Shown here: positions 57,438 through 64,000 of the stretch, piece by piece | How the letters are laid out: each line of letters opens with the position of its first letter | Numbering within the stretch: the first letter of the stretch is position 1 | Assembly: GCA_964244295.1 (NCBI GenBank) | Contig: CAXTIG010000040.1 | Span: forward strand, 1 to 64,000 | DNA length: 64,000 nucleotides | Direction: 5' to 3' | From: JAJAZB01 sp964244295 | GTDB lineage: Bacteria; Bacteroidota; Bacteroidia; Cytophagales; Spirosomataceae | Position numbers and translations under genes: made by a program | The notes under the pieces: model-generated | The model's input: only the letters and a program-made list of their open reading frames with translations | What the model was told of the DNA's origin: nothing | Database searches by the model: none

Positions 57438-58677
57438 TGGGCATCACGCCGGTTTTGCGGCACTCGTCCACGTCGATAATCTGGCAACTCAGGTCGGGGT
57501 TGTTTTCGTCTTCCAGCTTCTTTTTGAATTCGTCGTAGGTGGCGTTGGCGTCGTCGATGGCCGCGCTGAAGGCTTTCCACGAAGCGAGGTGACGCGGGTT
57601 ATTGCCGAACCATTGCCCGTATACTTTGGCGAGTTTCCGGCTGGACGTGCCCTTCACGGGTTCGCCGAGCAGCGTGGTTTCGAGCACGTCGAAGGTTTTG
57701 TGGGCTTTGTCGAGGTAGAAACCCAGGAAGCAATGCCCCGGCACCAGAATCAAAAAGGGGTCGAGTTCGACCCGGCGTAGCACCGAGGCCATCAGCACGG
57801 TGCCGTCCACGCAGTTGGCTTGGCTCAGGCGCAGCGCCTGGCCCATCGGGCGAACGGTCTGGCTCAATACGTTTTGGTCGCCGCCGCTGGGCCGGGTGCC
57901 CGAACTGTAGCGCAGACCGCGCTGGTGCAGGGCCGTCCAGAGGGCAAACACCTGCTTGTACACGTCGTCGGGGTTGCCGGATTGGTAGCCGTCGATGGCG
58001 CTGACGAGCCCCGTGCCGAGGGCTTCGCCGAGGAGCACGTCCACGTCGGGGTGGTTTTCGTTGACGTAGCCCGCGAACATCCAGCTCACGTCTTCGTCTT
58101 CGCCGAACAGGTTGGTAAACGCGTAGGGGCAATCGGTGATGGCCCGCACCTGAAAAGTTTTGGCCTGCTGCCCCACGCGCTGCCCGTTGAGGTAAAGCGT
58201 AAACGTGGCCGTGGCGGGCCGTGGCTGGAGCAGTTGCGGGAGCAGGTCATAGTCGTAGTTGATGTGGGGAAACACGAAGTATTCCGTGCCCGCTTCGTCC
58301 AGAAAACCCTCGTACACGCTCAGGCCCTCGGTCAGGCGGGGCAGACTTACTTCCAGCCGTACGCGGGTGCGGGGAGCCGGGTTGGCGATTCGCACGCCAA
58401 TCATGCCGTTCTGGTCGCCGAGCCAGTGCGGGTCTTCATCGCTGGGATCGTAGAGTTTGGCCGTGGCCGTGGCCAGCACGTAAGACGGAAACAACTGCCC
58501 GTCCATTTCCACGGCGGGCCGCCAGGAAACCGTGTCGAAATCGAAGGCCGGAGCCGCCACCGTGTGGACGTTTACCGCCCCGACGTGCGCGTCGAGCAGG
58601 CGCACCTGCGCTATTGCCGGAAGGGGTTCAGCCAGAAATACCGCGCCCAGAAACAGGCCGGTCAGAAAGGCACGCAT
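57337..58677 (-). CDS. Exported transglutaminase-like protein
   Basis: A 446-residue protein with a signal peptide (cleavage near Ala-Ile-Ala-Gln, residue 24), a beta-rich N-terminal region and a transglutaminase-like core. The putative triad is Cys in Gln-Ala-Asn-Cys-Val-Asp-Gly, His in Pro-Gly-His-Cys-Phe-Leu-Gly and an acidic residue in Asp-Val-Leu-Glu-Thr-Thr. The last 40 residues are polar and disordered-looking and lie over the DUF547 gene in antisense. It probably acts as a periplasmic peptidase or cross-linking enzyme; substrate unknown. Confidence 0.75.
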   Translation of the reverse strand: MRAFLTGLFLGAVFLAEPLPAIAQVRLLDAHVGAVNVHTVAAPAFDFDTVSWRPAVEMDGQLFPSYVLATATAKLYDPSDEDPHWLGDQNGMIGVRIANPAPRTRVRLEVSLPRLTEGLSVYEGFLDEAGTEYFVFPHINYDYDLLPQLLQPRPATATFTLYLNGQRVGQQAKTFQVRAITDCPYAFTNLFGEDEDVSWMFAGYVNENHPDVDVLLGEALGTGLVSAIDGYQSGNPDDVYKQVFALWTALHQRGLRYSSGTRPSGGDQNVLSQTVRPMGQALRLSQANCVDGTVLMASVLRRVELDPFLILVPGHCFLGFYLDKAHKTFDVLETTLLGEPVKGTSSRKLAKVYGQWFGNNPRHLASWKAFSAAIDDANATYDEFKKKLEDENNPDLSCQIIDVDECRKTGVMPISQPLRIPALQISPTTATNRTAEKPDVVASQPE

Positions 58678-58770
58678 GAAGTAAACGATTCAGAAGGTGG
58701 TTGCGGCCTTGAAATTAGGGGAGAAGGGGGAGAAAGAAAAGAGAGGGTGGGGGAATGGCGGCTTTTTTTA

Positions 58771-58859
58771 GTGCGGAGGTCACCCTGAGCGAAGTCGAAG
58801 GGTGAGCCGACGCTGACCAGCCGCACACCCTTCGACTTCGCTCAGGGTGACCTCCGCAC
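58771..58859. repeat. GTCA-family inverted repeat (gtcaccctgag)
   Basis: Perfect 34-bp arms (58771-58804 and 58826-58859) containing gtcaccctgagcg and gtcgaaggg. It lies between icd and the next minus-strand gene. Confidence 0.93.
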
Positions 58860-58866
58860 ATTTTAC

Positions 58867-58900
58867 GAAAAAAAAAACCCTCCCGAGTACTCGGGAGGGG
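58867..58900 (-). terminator. Terminator of icd
   Basis: A perfect 22-bp palindrome (58878-58899, ccctcccgagt half) preceded by an A-run that becomes a T-run in the minus direction, 27 nt beyond the icd stop. Confidence 0.85.
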
Positions 58901-58926
58901 GGCTCAAAATCAATTATCGAAACGGC

Positions 58927-60147
58927 CTACTTCGCCGCCAGTTTCGCCTTCAGGTTGGTATCGATGGCTTCCAGGAAATCCTCCGTGTAGAGGTAGTGTT
59001 CCCCGGCTTTCAGCGCCCCGCTGTGGACCGAAATGGCGAGGTCTTTGGTCATTTTGCCGCTTTCCACCGTTTCCACGCAGACTTGCTCCAGCGCGTTGGC
59101 AAAGTCGATGAGGTCTTTGTTGCCGTCGAGCTTGCCCCGGAAGGCCAGGCCGCGCGTCCAGGCGTAAATCGAGGCGATGGGGTTGGTCGAGGTTTTGTTG
59201 CCTTTCTGGTGCTCGCGGTAGTGGCGGGTCACGGTGCCGTGGGCGGCTTCGGCTTCCATCGTCTGGCCGTCGGGCGTGACGAGCACGGACGTCATCAGGC
59301 CCAGCGAGCCGAAGCCCTGCGCCACGGTGTCGCTCTGCACGTCGCCGTCGTAGTTTTTGCAGGCCCACACGAAGTTGCCGTTCCACTTCAGGGCCGAGGC
59401 CACCATGTCGTCGATGAGGCGGTGTTCGTAGTGAACGCCTTTGGCCTTAAATTCTTCCTGGTAGATTTCCTCGAAAATGTCCTTGAACCGCCCGTCGTAC
59501 TTTTTCAGAATCGTGTTTTTCGTCGAAAGGTAGAGCGGCCAGCCCTTCGCCAGGGCCATGTTGAAGCAGGATTGGGCGAAACCCCGGATGCTTTCCTCGA
59601 CGTTGTACATGCCCATCGCCACGCCGGGGCCGTTGAACTTGTAAATTTCGTATTCCTGCACACTGCCGTCTTCGCCCTCAAATTTCATGGTCAGTTTGCC
59701 CTTGCCCGGCACCACGAAATCGGTGGCGCGGTACTGGTCGCCGAAGGCGTGACGCCCGACGATGATGGGGGCCGTCCAGTTGGTGACCAGGCGCGGCACG
59801 TTCTGCATCACAATCGGCTCGCGGAACACGGTGCCGTCCAGAATATTGCGGATGGTGCCGTTGGGCGACTTCCACATCTGCTTGAGGTTGAACTCCTTCA
59901 CCCGTTCTTCGTCGGGCGTGATGGTGGCGCATTTGATGCCCACGCCGTACTGTTTGATGGCGTTGGCGGCGTCCACGGTTACCTGGTCGTTGGTCTGGTC
60001 GCGGTATTCGATGCCGAGGTCGTAGTACTTGAGGTCAACGTCGACGTAGGGAAGAATGAGTTTATCCTTGATAAATTTCCAGATAATCCGGGTCATTTCG
60101 TCGCCGTCGAGTTCAACGACGGGATTCGCCACTTTTATTTTTTCCAT
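58927..60147 (-). CDS. icd: NADP-dependent isocitrate dehydrogenase
   Basis: A 406-residue enzyme of the eukaryotic-like homodimeric IDH type (subfamily II), converting isocitrate to 2-oxoglutarate with NADP+. Glu-Leu-Asp/Val-Glu-Leu-Asp-Gly-Asp-Glu-Met-Thr-Arg, Trp-Lys-Ser-Pro-Asn-Gly-Thr-Ile-Arg and Ala-Ala-His-Gly-Thr-Val-Thr-Arg-His are diagnostic; the last contacts the NADP 2'-phosphate. Length is normal. A minus-strand TACCTTTG promoter box lies 41 nt upstream. Confidence 0.96.
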   Translation of the reverse strand: MEKIKVANPVVELDGDEMTRIIWKFIKDKLILPYVDVDLKYYDLGIEYRDQTNDQVTVDAANAIKQYGVGIKCATITPDEERVKEFNLKQMWKSPNGTIRNILDGTVFREPIVMQNVPRLVTNWTAPIIVGRHAFGDQYRATDFVVPGKGKLTMKFEGEDGSVQEYEIYKFNGPGVAMGMYNVEESIRGFAQSCFNMALAKGWPLYLSTKNTILKKYDGRFKDIFEEIYQEEFKAKGVHYEHRLIDDMVASALKWNGNFVWACKNYDGDVQSDTVAQGFGSLGLMTSVLVTPDGQTMEAEAAHGTVTRHYREHQKGNKTSTNPIASIYAWTRGLAFRGKLDGNKDLIDFANALEQVCVETVESGKMTKDLAISVHSGALKAGEHYLYTEDFLEAIDTNLKAKLAAK

Positions 60148-60187
60148 GCCGGGAAACAGAAAGTTAGGAGTTGAAAATCAGAAGCCG

Positions 60188-60195
60188 CAAAGGTA
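60188..60195 (-). promoter_or_regulatory. Bacteroidota -7 box (TACCTTTG) for icd
   Basis: Minus-strand TACCTTTG, 41 nt before the icd ATG. Confidence 0.55.
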
Positions 60196-60286
60196 GGGAA
60201 TGAAACGTTACGCCGCCCTGCGGGGCTTGGGCCAATTCGGGTGAAAGGTTTACTTTTAGAGGCACAAACCCTTAACCCTCCCCAAC

Positions 60287-60640
60287 ATGGCTGCCCTTGC
60301 CTGGTTTGAAATCCCCGTCACCGACGTCGCCCGCGCCGTCGGTTTCTACGGCCATCTCTTCCACTCCGCCCTGATGACGCTCGACCTGGGCGATTTGAAA
60401 ATGGTTCTGCTGCCCGAAGGCCACGGCGCGCTGGTGCAGCACCGGGCCTACACGCCCTCGCACGAAGGCCCGCTCCTGTTTTTCGACGCGAGCGACGACC
60501 TGAGCGTCCTCCTCGCCCGCGTCGAACCGGCGGGCGGGAAAGTGCTGCGCCCCAAAACTCAAATCAGTCCGGAGCAGGGCTTTATGGCAATTTTTGAGGA
60601 TACGGAAGGGAACCGGCTGGGGCTGCGGTCGAAGAATTAG
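60287..60640 (+). CDS. VOC (glyoxalase-fold) family protein
   Basis: A 117-residue vicinal-oxygen-chelate protein. The Trp-Phe-Glu-Ile-Pro-Val-Thr-Asp-Val-Ala-Arg-Ala-Val-Gly-Phe-Tyr start and the Gly-Phe-Met-Ala-Ile-Phe-Glu-Asp-Thr-Glu-Gly-Asn near the end are characteristic of the family branch without a known substrate. Its TAG overlaps the convergent Uma2 stop by 4 nt. A near-match promoter box (TACTTTTA) lies at 60251-60258. Confidence 0.87.
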   Translation: MAALAWFEIPVTDVARAVGFYGHLFHSALMTLDLGDLKMVLLPEGHGALVQHRAYTPSHEGPLLFFDASDDLSVLLARVEPAGGKVLRPKTQISPEQGFMAIFEDTEGNRLGLRSKN

Positions 60641-61206
60641 GCGAAGAGGGCGGGCAAATCCAGCGTTAGTTCGGCGAAAAGCCGGGAGGTGATTTTCCCT
60701 TCTAGCGTCGTGGCGGCGCTGTGGAGGCGGTAGCGACCATCGCTGAGGGCGTACACCTCGATTTCCCGGTACTGCGGATCCACAATCCAGTACTCGGCCA
60801 CGCCCACGCGCTCGTAAATTTCTTTTTTGGTTACCCGGTCGCGGACGATGGAGGTCGGCGAAATCACCTCGACCACCATCGTCGGCACGCCTTCGATGCC
60901 TTGTTCGGTCACAAAATGCGCGTCGGCGGTGGGAATGAAAAGCAGGTCGGGTTGGGGGGCGTTGAATTCGTCCAGAAAAACGGCAAGGGGCGCGAAGAAC
61001 ACTTCGCCGAGTTGGCGGGGAATCACGTAGGTTCGCAAGGCATCGTTGATCCGGGCCACGGTACGCTGATGCAGGGGTGAAGGGGCAGAAAGGTGTCGCA
61101 CGAGTTCTCCGTTGAGTAGTTCGTGAAGATGGGTGTAGCGGTCATCGTCGTCGAATTCCATTTCCAGAAATTCGCGCACGGTCAGGCGGGCAAGGGCAAC
61201 GTCCAT
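60637..61206 (-). CDS. Uma2 family (DUF820) putative endonuclease
   Basis: A 189-residue Uma2 protein with Asp in Gln-Pro-Asp-Leu-Leu-Phe-Ile-Pro, Glu in Met-Val-Val-Glu-Val-Ile-Ser-Pro and a Lys in Thr-Lys-Lys-Glu-Ile-Tyr, then Ala-Glu-Tyr-Trp-Ile-Val-Asp. These fit the PD-(D/E)xK nuclease fold. It converges with the VOC gene and is divergent from the toxin–antitoxin–Uma2 unit beginning at 61357. Confidence 0.9.
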   Translation of the reverse strand: MDVALARLTVREFLEMEFDDDDRYTHLHELLNGELVRHLSAPSPLHQRTVARINDALRTYVIPRQLGEVFFAPLAVFLDEFNAPQPDLLFIPTADAHFVTEQGIEGVPTMVVEVISPTSIVRDRVTKKEIYERVGVAEYWIVDPQYREIEVYALSDGRYRLHSAATTLEGKITSRLFAELTLDLPALFA

Positions 61207-61314
61207 GAATCGGGCGATTTACGTTTTTCCAAAACTAACCCAAACCCGGTCCATTTGCAACGGCTCCCGGCCCGATTACAGGGCTACCCGTTTCAGTTTG
61301 GGCGGAAAAGATGG

Positions 61315-61322
61315 TAATTTTG
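61315..61322 (+). promoter_or_regulatory. -7-like box (TAATTTTG) upstream of the toxin–antitoxin genes
   Basis: TAATTTTG fits TAnnTTTG and lies 35 nt before the antitoxin ATG; the nearest upstream TTTG is at 14 nt, short of the usual 19. Confidence 0.4.
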
Positions 61323-61356
61323 GGGCGATACAGCCGAAGACAAATCCCCGTCATTC

Positions 61357-61557
61357 ATGGACTCACTCGTTGTCAACCCCCAAAATAAAGCCGAACTGAA
61401 GTTGCTGGCTGAGTTGCTCAAACGGCTGCAAATCCCGAATCGGGTACTGACCGAGGAGGAAAAGGAAGACCTCGGCCTGGCGCGGATGATGGCCGAAGCC
61501 GACCGTTCAGAGAAAGTCTCCCGCGAGCAGGTGATGGCTAAACTGCGGCGGAAATGA
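61357..61557 (+). CDS. Antitoxin component of a RelE/ParE-type module
   Basis: A 66-residue protein with a short N-terminal strand (Leu-Val-Val-Asn-Pro) and a charged helical C-terminal half (Glu-Glu-Glu-Lys-Glu-Asp-Leu-Gly-Leu-Ala-Arg). It overlaps the toxin start by 4 nt (ATGA). The layout matches the orphan antitoxin at 30573. It would bind the toxin and probably repress its own promoter; this is inference from operon form. Confidence 0.75.
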   Translation: MDSLVVNPQNKAELKLLAELLKRLQIPNRVLTEEEKEDLGLARMMAEADRSEKVSREQVMAKLRRK

Positions 61558-61820
61558 AGGTCGAATTTCTGGCCCGATTCGACAAAGATTTGGATTCTAT
61601 ACTCGACAAGCGGGTTTTGGAAGCCGTCGCCGAGGTTATCGAAACGATGGAAGCGGCGGCAAAACTCGGCGACGTGTCGAACGTTAAAAAGCTAACGGGC
61701 TTCAAAATGGCCTACCGCCTGCGGGTGGGACATTACCGCATCGGCTTTTTTCTGAACGGCCAGACCGTCGAATTCGCCCGAATTGCGCACCGGAAGGAGA
61801 TTTACAAGTTGTTTCCCTGA
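61554..61820 (+). CDS. RelE/ParE family toxin
   Basis: An 88-residue toxin of the RelE/ParE superfamily: Lys-Leu-Thr-Gly-Phe-Lys-Met-Ala-Tyr-Arg-Leu-Arg-Val-Gly-His-Tyr-Arg-Ile-Gly is the central signature and Ala-His-Arg-Lys-Glu-Ile-Tyr-Lys-Leu-Phe-Pro the typical end. Whether it cleaves mRNA or targets gyrase cannot be told from sequence. The next gene, a Uma2 protein, starts 2 nt after its stop. Confidence 0.88.
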   Translation: MKVEFLARFDKDLDSILDKRVLEAVAEVIETMEAAAKLGDVSNVKKLTGFKMAYRLRVGHYRIGFFLNGQTVEFARIAHRKEIYKLFP

Positions 61821-61822
61821 AC

Positions 61823-62473
61823 ATGAGCGCCACCGACCTGCTCGAACGCCCCGACGTGTACCTGATTCTGAACCGAATCCAGGAAGCCCTCGACCGCGAA
61901 AAGGCCGAGCGGCAGCGGTTTTACGAAACCGTGGACGAAAACCGGAAAATGGAATTCATCAACGGGGAAATCGTGTTTCAGTCGCCGGTGAAGCGGGCGC
62001 ATAACAACGCCGGTGGTCGAATTTATCGCTTGCTCTGCGCCTTTGTGGACGAGCACGATTTGGGTTGGGTAGGCATCGAAAAAATCCTCGTTTCGCTCAC
62101 CCGCAACGACTACGAGCCGGACGTGTGTTTCTGGAAAACCGAAAAAGCCGTCACGTTCACCGATGCGCAAATGCAATTTCCAGCCCCTGATCTGGCCGTG
62201 GAAGTACTTTCCAAAAGCACCACCAAAACCGACCGCAAAACGAAGTACGACGATTACGAAGCCCACGGCGTGAGCGAGTACTGGATTGTAGATTCCGAAA
62301 AGCGCCTCGTGGAGCAGTACGTGCTGGAAGAAGGCCGCTACGAATTGCGGATGAAAAGCGGCGACGGCATCCTCACCTGCGAGTCCATCGTTGGGCTGAC
62401 GTTTCCGGTCGAAGCTGTTTTTGACAAGAAACTGACCAACAAAATCATTAACCGAATTTTAGCCCAGAAGTAA
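61823..62473 (+). CDS. Uma2 family (DUF820) putative endonuclease
   Basis: A 216-residue Uma2 protein. The N-terminal helical part precedes Lys-Met-Glu-Phe-Ile-Asn-Gly-Glu-Ile-Val; Tyr-Glu-Pro-Asp-Val-Cys-Phe-Trp, Ala-Val-Glu-Val-Leu-Ser-Lys-Ser-Thr and Lys-Tyr-Asp-Asp-Tyr-Glu carry the likely catalytic residues, followed by Glu-Tyr-Trp-Ile-Val-Asp. It lies 2 nt after the toxin stop and 7 nt before the ffh start, which implies one transcript with toxin, antitoxin and ffh. Confidence 0.9.
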   Translation: MSATDLLERPDVYLILNRIQEALDREKAERQRFYETVDENRKMEFINGEIVFQSPVKRAHNNAGGRIYRLLCAFVDEHDLGWVGIEKILVSLTRNDYEPDVCFWKTEKAVTFTDAQMQFPAPDLAVEVLSKSTTKTDRKTKYDDYEAHGVSEYWIVDSEKRLVEQYVLEEGRYELRMKSGDGILTCESIVGLTFPVEAVFDKKLTNKIINRILAQK

Positions 62474-62480
62474 AAACACC

Positions 62481-63812
62481 ATGTTCGAAAACCTCCAGGA
62501 CAAACTCGATAAAGCCATCCGCACCCTCAAAGGCTCCGGGCGGATTACCGACGTCAACGTCGCCAGCACGGTCAAGGAAATCCGCCGGGCGCTGATGGAC
62601 GCCGACGTCAACTACAAAGTCGCCAAGGAAGTCACCGATGAGATTCGGGAAGAGGCGATGGGCCAGAAAATCATGATTGCCGTCGAGCCGGGGCAGATGC
62701 TGGTCAAAATCGTGCAGGACAAACTGACCGAACTCATGGGCGGGCAGGCCCAGGGCATCAACCTCAAGGGCGACCCGGCCATCGTGCTCATCGCGGGTTT
62801 ACAGGGTTCGGGGAAAACCACGTTTTCGGGGAAACTCGCCAGTCTACTGAAGAAATCGGGCCGGGGCGTGTTGCTCGTGGCTTGCGACATTTACCGCCCC
62901 GCCGCCATCGAGCAATTAAAAGTGCTGGGCGAACAAGTCGGCGTGGAGGTGTACGCCGAGCCGGAGAACAAAAACGCGGTGGAAATCGCGCAGAACGCCC
63001 TGACCTACGCCAAAAAGAATGGCAAGAAAATCATCATCGTCGACACCGCCGGGCGTCTGGCCGTGGACGAGGTGATGATGCAGGAAGTCGAAAACCTGAA
63101 GAAGGCGCTCAACCCCAGCGAAACCCTCTTCGTGGTCGATTCGATGACCGGCCAGGACGCCGTCAACACGGCCAAAACCTTCAACGAGCGCCTCAATTTC
63201 GACGGCGTGGTGCTGACCAAACTCGACGGCGACGCACGCGGCGGGGCGGCGCTCAGCATCCGGCACGTGGTCGAAAAGCCCATCAAGTACATCAGCACGG
63301 GCGAGAAAATGGAGGCCCTCGACCAGTTTTACCCCGACCGCATGGCGAGCCGGATTCTGGGCATGGGCGACGTAGTGTCGCTGGTGGAACGCGCCCAGCA
63401 GGCCTTCGACGAAGACGAGGCCCGGCGCATCAACAAGCAGATTCGCCAGAACCAGTTCAACTTCGAAGACTTCCAATCGCAGTTGCAGCAAATCAAAAAA
63501 ATGGGGAACGTCAAAGACTTGATGGGCATGATTCCGGGCATGGGCAACATGGTGAAGGACCTGGAAATCGACAACGATTCGTTCAAACCCATCGAGGCCA
63601 TCATCGGCTCCATGACCCCCCACGAGCGCCAAAACCCCGATGTGCTCGACGCCAACCGCAAGCGCCGCCTCGCCGCCGGAGCGGGCCGGACGCTCCAGGA
63701 GGTCAACAACCTGATGAAGCAGTTTGACGACATGCGCAAAATGATGAAGCAGATGAACCGGATGCAGGCCAGCGGCGGCAAAATCCGGATGCCGGGGCTG
63801 CCGAGAAGGTAA
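62481..63812 (+). CDS. ffh: Signal recognition particle protein Ffh
   Basis: A 443-residue SRP54 homologue. The N and G domains show Gly-Leu-Gln-Gly-Ser-Gly-Lys-Thr-Thr, Asp-Thr-Ala-Gly-Arg-Leu and Thr-Lys-Leu-Asp-Gly-Asp-Ala-Arg-Gly-Gly. The methionine-rich M domain (about 300-440) binds 4.5S RNA and signal sequences and ends in Met-Met-Lys-Gln-Met-Asn-Arg-Met. No promoter box is seen in the 7-nt gap before it. It is essential for cotranslational export together with FtsY. Confidence 0.97.
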   Translation: MFENLQDKLDKAIRTLKGSGRITDVNVASTVKEIRRALMDADVNYKVAKEVTDEIREEAMGQKIMIAVEPGQMLVKIVQDKLTELMGGQAQGINLKGDPAIVLIAGLQGSGKTTFSGKLASLLKKSGRGVLLVACDIYRPAAIEQLKVLGEQVGVEVYAEPENKNAVEIAQNALTYAKKNGKKIIIVDTAGRLAVDEVMMQEVENLKKALNPSETLFVVDSMTGQDAVNTAKTFNERLNFDGVVLTKLDGDARGGAALSIRHVVEKPIKYISTGEKMEALDQFYPDRMASRILGMGDVVSLVERAQQAFDEDEARRINKQIRQNQFNFEDFQSQLQQIKKMGNVKDLMGMIPGMGNMVKDLEIDNDSFKPIEAIIGSMTPHERQNPDVLDANRKRRLAAGAGRTLQEVNNLMKQFDDMRKMMKQMNRMQASGGKIRMPGLPRR

Positions 63813-63815
63813 AAA

Positions 63816-63901
63816 GTTTGAGGGTTTGAAAGGTTTGAGGGTTTGAAGGTGGAGAACGCTGGTTTTACCTTCAAACCCTCAAACCTTTCAAACCTTCAGA
63901 C
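63816..63901. repeat. TTTGAGG-word inverted repeat after ffh
   Basis: Arms of 35 bp (63816-63850 and 63867-63901) with two mismatches, made of ggtttgaggg / gtttgaaagg words. It starts 3 nt after the ffh stop and ends 2 nt before the next ATG. Confidence 0.92.
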
Positions 63902-63903
63902 CT

Positions 63904-64000
63904 ATGAAACCTTTCGCCCTCGACCACGTTGCCCTCTTCGTCGCCGACCTCGATCGGAGCATCGATTTTTACGAAAACGTACTCGGCTGGCCCCGCATGG
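63904..64000 (+). CDS. VOC (glyoxalase-fold) family protein, partial
   Basis: The first 32 codons encode Phe-Ala-Leu-Asp-His-Val-Ala-Leu-Phe-Val-Ala-Asp-Leu-Asp-Arg-Ser-Ile-Asp-Phe-Tyr, the opening strand–helix of a lactoylglutathione-lyase-like VOC protein with a metal-binding His. The gene continues beyond the window. Confidence 0.8.
   Translation, partial: MKPFALDHVALFVADLDRSIDFYENVLGWPRM

Noticed and set aside
5362..63901. Regularly spaced repeats as a CRISPR array
   Set aside because: The repeats are palindromic, dispersed singly between genes and differ in sequence; there are no spacers and no cas genes.

Overview
The window is a GC-rich stretch of chromosome from a member of the Bacteroidota, most likely a Cytophagales (Spirosomataceae/Cytophagaceae-like) bacterium. 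The evidence is lineage-typical content: an L33–DUF4295–ftsY run, bshA (bacillithiol), a Bacteroidota-type LptD, an OMP_b-brl TonB-type receptor, DUF721 and a UbiA-type prenyltransferase. Many genes also carry the Bacteroidota -7 promoter box TAnnTTTG, three of them with an upstream TTTG at exactly 19 nt, and Shine-Dalgarno sites are essentially absent. No rRNA, tRNA, CRISPR array, IS element or prophage was recognised.

Layout. 0-5 kb: small enzymes and regulators (DUF779, SRPBCC, AraC–SDR pair, a lipoprotein, OMPLA). 5-10 kb: ndk, then envelope biogenesis (lptD divergent from an amidase, L,D-transpeptidase). 10-17.5 kb: a four-gene glycosyltransferase operon (GT2, GT4, GT9, GT2), murB, a SPOR-like lipoprotein and gmd. 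17.7-24 kb: HtrA protease, Hsp20, the acpP–fabF–rnc cluster and a GT4. 24-30.5 kb: DUF721, a Kir-type K+ channel with an S66 peptidase, a UbiA prenyltransferase, bshA and NDH-2. 30.5-35.8 kb: an orphan antitoxin with a decayed toxin, a thioredoxin-like lineage protein and a TonB-type receptor. 36-41.4 kb: a GntR-linked sugar/aldehyde catabolic group. 41.5-50.7 kb: TPR protein, M16 peptidase, ispF, MFS, MATE, thioesterase and an AT-rich degraded patch. 50.7-58.7 kb: nuoD alone, rpmG–DUF4295–ftsY, purH, a pabA/trpG amidotransferase, DUF547 and a transglutaminase-like protein. 58.9-64 kb: icd, VOC protein, Uma2 and toxin–antitoxin genes, then ffh and the start of another VOC gene.

The most striking feature is not a gene. 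Roughly two dozen long inverted repeats (commonly 25-51 bp arms, many perfect or with one or two mismatches) occupy the intergenic gaps and almost never enter coding interiors. They fall into several sequence families: one whose arms start with GTCA (nine copies here), one with arms opening GCAACCCGGACAGC (two copies with a conserved loop), one built from TTTGAGG words (three copies), and several unique word palindromes. In several places they include or supply the stop codons of flanking genes. They look like a family of REP/terminator-like intergenic elements whose arms are kept identical.

Several genes are broken or unstable in ways only visible by reading across frames: a 14-bp tandem duplication at a lipoprotein start, a ParE/RelE toxin with a frameshift plus a stop, a frameshifted lipoprotein at 46.6 kb, and a secreted protein at 49.5-50.0 kb split by one in-frame stop. 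Function calls come from recognised family motifs; no database search was possible.
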